Below are positions 62,845 to 64,000 of a stretch of 64,000 nt of DNA, in pieces. The stretch spans positions 5,022,001 to 5,086,000 of the forward strand of contig NZ_JAUSZI010000002.1 of the NCBI RefSeq assembly GCF_030817415.1, read 5' to 3'. The notes under the pieces are model-generated. The model saw only the letters and a list, made by a program, of their open reading frames with translations, was not told where the DNA came from and searched no databases. A program made the translations under genes and the position numbers. Position 1 is the stretch's first letter; each line of letters begins with the position of its first letter. Origin of the DNA: Streptomyces umbrinus (GTDB lineage Bacteria > Actinomycetota > Actinomycetes > Streptomycetales > Streptomycetaceae).

Positions 62845-63999
62845 TCACCCCTGCAGCCGACCCCCACAATGCGGCCAAGGACTCGCCCCCCGCCGCACAT
62901 ACAGCTTCTTCGCGCGGAACGTCTGTTCCGCGGCAGGGGCGTCCTGGGGGCGCCCGGAGCCACCGAGGCTGTGCCAGGTCCGGGTGTCGAACTGGTAGAG
63001 ACCCCCGTACGTGCCGGAGGAGTCCACCGCCCCAGGCCGCCCGCCCGACTCGCAGTGGGCCAACCCCTGCCAGTTCAGCCCGTCCGCCCCCTGCACGGAC
63101 GTGGGAAGCGGCCTCGTCCCCACCTTCACCACCTGCGCCTGAGGCAGCTCGACCACCTCGGCCCCAAGACGCCGAGGCCGCTCCTTCACCCCATTGACCG
63201 TACGAAAGGCGTACGTGACCCGCCGCAACCCCGCCCGCCCCGCCCGCTCGACGACCTCCGTCCCCCGGAACAGCCCGGGATCCTCCGTCCGCCGCACCTC
63301 GAAGGGGATCGGCTCCTCGCGGACCTCCTGCGTGCCGATGATCCGCATGACGGTCACCGTCTGCCCGTCCCGCGGAAAGCTCCCGGGCGACACGGACGTG
63401 GTGTCCTCCCCGTGCAGGGTGATCCCGGCGTCCGCCACGACCTCGCGGACGGTCGCCGCGTTCGTCCGGACCGTCCGCGCCCGCCCGTCCGCCATGACCG
63501 TCACGGTCCGCTCGGTACGGACGTCGAGCGCGAGCCCCTCCCGCCCGATCCGCCGGGAGCGCGGAACGGACACGTACGCGCCCTCCGAACGCACCCCGAA
63601 CTCCCGCAACGCGCCCTCCACGGTGTGGGCCGTGGTCCACACCCTGCTGCGCTGTCCGTCAAGGGTGAGGCGCACGGGCCGCCCGTACCGTACGGCCACC
63701 TCGTCCCCGCTGGTCAGCGCGGCTCCGGGGCCGGGCGCCACGATGTCGTGCGCGCCGATCTCGACGCCCTCGTCGGCGAGGAGTTCGGTCACGTCGTCCG
63801 CGAAGGTGTGCAGCGTGCGCGGCTTCCCGTCGACGTTCAGTTCGATCGCCTTGTCGTCGGCGACGAACGCGGTGGTGCCGCCGGCGAGGAACGCCACGAC
63901 GAGCGCCTGCGGCAGCAGCCGGCGCATGTCGGGCCGCTCGGCGCTCCTCCGCCGCCGCGCGGCCCGCCGGGCCTCGGCACGGCCGCCGGGGCTCGGCAT
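62845..63999 (-). CDS. rpfB: resuscitation-promoting factor RpfB-like
   Basis: 384 aa as seen; the start (63997-63999) is at the window edge, so the true start may lie outside. A membrane/signal helix (LLPQALVVAFLAGGTTAFVA, about 28-47) is followed by three DUF348 repeats (about 50-205), a G5 domain (about 215-290), and the C-terminal RPF lysozyme-like domain with catalytic Glu in HCESGGRPGAVDSSGTYGGL and a Cys pair (HCESGG ... PHCGG). It cleaves peptidoglycan to promote spore germination and growth. Confidence 0.95.
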   Translation of the reverse strand: MPSPGGRAEARRAARRRRSAERPDMRRLLPQALVVAFLAGGTTAFVADDKAIELNVDGKPRTLHTFADDVTELLADEGVEIGAHDIVAPGPGAALTSGDEVAVRYGRPVRLTLDGQRSRVWTTAHTVEGALREFGVRSEGAYVSVPRSRRIGREGLALDVRTERTVTVMADGRARTVRTNAATVREVVADAGITLHGEDTTSVSPGSFPRDGQTVTVMRIIGTQEVREEPIPFEVRRTEDPGLFRGTEVVERAGRAGLRRVTYAFRTVNGVKERPRRLGAEVVELPQAQVVKVGTRPLPTSVQGADGLNWQGLAHCESGGRPGAVDSSGTYGGLYQFDTRTWHSLGGSGRPQDAPAAEQTFRAKKLYVRRGASPWPHCGGRLQG

Positions 64000-64000
64000 C

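Overview
The window is chromosomal DNA of a Streptomyces-type actinomycete. It is very GC-rich with strong third-position GC bias, uses many GTG starts, and has many 1-4 nt start/stop overlaps. It carries families typical of the genus: XRE/DUF397 pairs, SCO6745 family, PQQ-propeller membrane proteins with Gly/Pro/Tyr-rich N-termini, a nitrate-sensing histidine kinase and an IS701-family element. From memory, the order mfd ... glmU-prs-rplY-pth-ppc-desaturase ... tam/tamR ... galTEK ... ispE-ksgA-rpfB matches the S. coelicolor core region beginning at mfd (SCO3109) and ending near rpfB (about SCO3150). It is also a stretched version of the actinobacterial block rpfB-ksgA-ispE-...-pth-rplY-prs-glmU-TetR-mfd known from mycobacteria. 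No database was searched.

Layout. 0-10 kb: the 5' end of a lipoprotein gene, an SCO6745-family gene facing a TetR regulator, the repair translocase Mfd, and a MacB-type ABC exporter. 10-18.4 kb: an MFS exporter, a Tat-exported flavin amine oxidase translationally coupled to an exported RidA, an exported glycoside hydrolase, a tiny Cys-rich protein, and an XRE/DUF397 pair. 18.4-22.3 kb: an apparent orphan immunity gene coupled to a toxin-tail remnant, a DUF485/acetate-type symporter pair, and a coiled-coil cytoskeleton-like protein. 22.4-28 kb: a compact cluster of nuclease/deaminase domains and SUKH immunity-type domains arranged around one divergent promoter. 28-37.6 kb: an orphan sensor kinase, tRNA-Gln(UUG), glmU, prs, rplY, pth and ppc. 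37.6-43.4 kb: a desaturase with its TetR, a Phd/RelE toxin-antitoxin pair beside a VOC-gene remnant and a long inverted repeat, tam/tamR, an orphan response regulator and a GNAT acetyltransferase. 43.4-54 kb: a 257-bp nested palindrome, galT-galE-galK facing a sugar:sodium symporter, an atypical response regulator and two tandem PQQ-propeller paralogues. 54-64 kb: an ABC-F ATPase, a complete IS701-type insertion, an MHYT-protein/kinase pair, and ispE-ksgA-rpfB with a second copy of the 257-bp palindrome.

Functional links. The four-gene SUKH cluster combines potential nucleic-acid-attacking domains (WHH nuclease, YwqJ-type deaminase, second deaminase) with SUKH-1, -3 and -4 domains. Two of its proteins carry toxin-like and immunity-like domains in one chain, and none has an export signal. 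The amine oxidase/RidA pair suggests that imines made outside the membrane are hydrolysed there. GlmU, Prs, L25, Pth, KsgA, IspE and RpfB are core cell-wall, nucleotide, translation and growth functions. A family of palindromic intergenic repeats recurs between genes, and the insertion sequence has landed in one of them.
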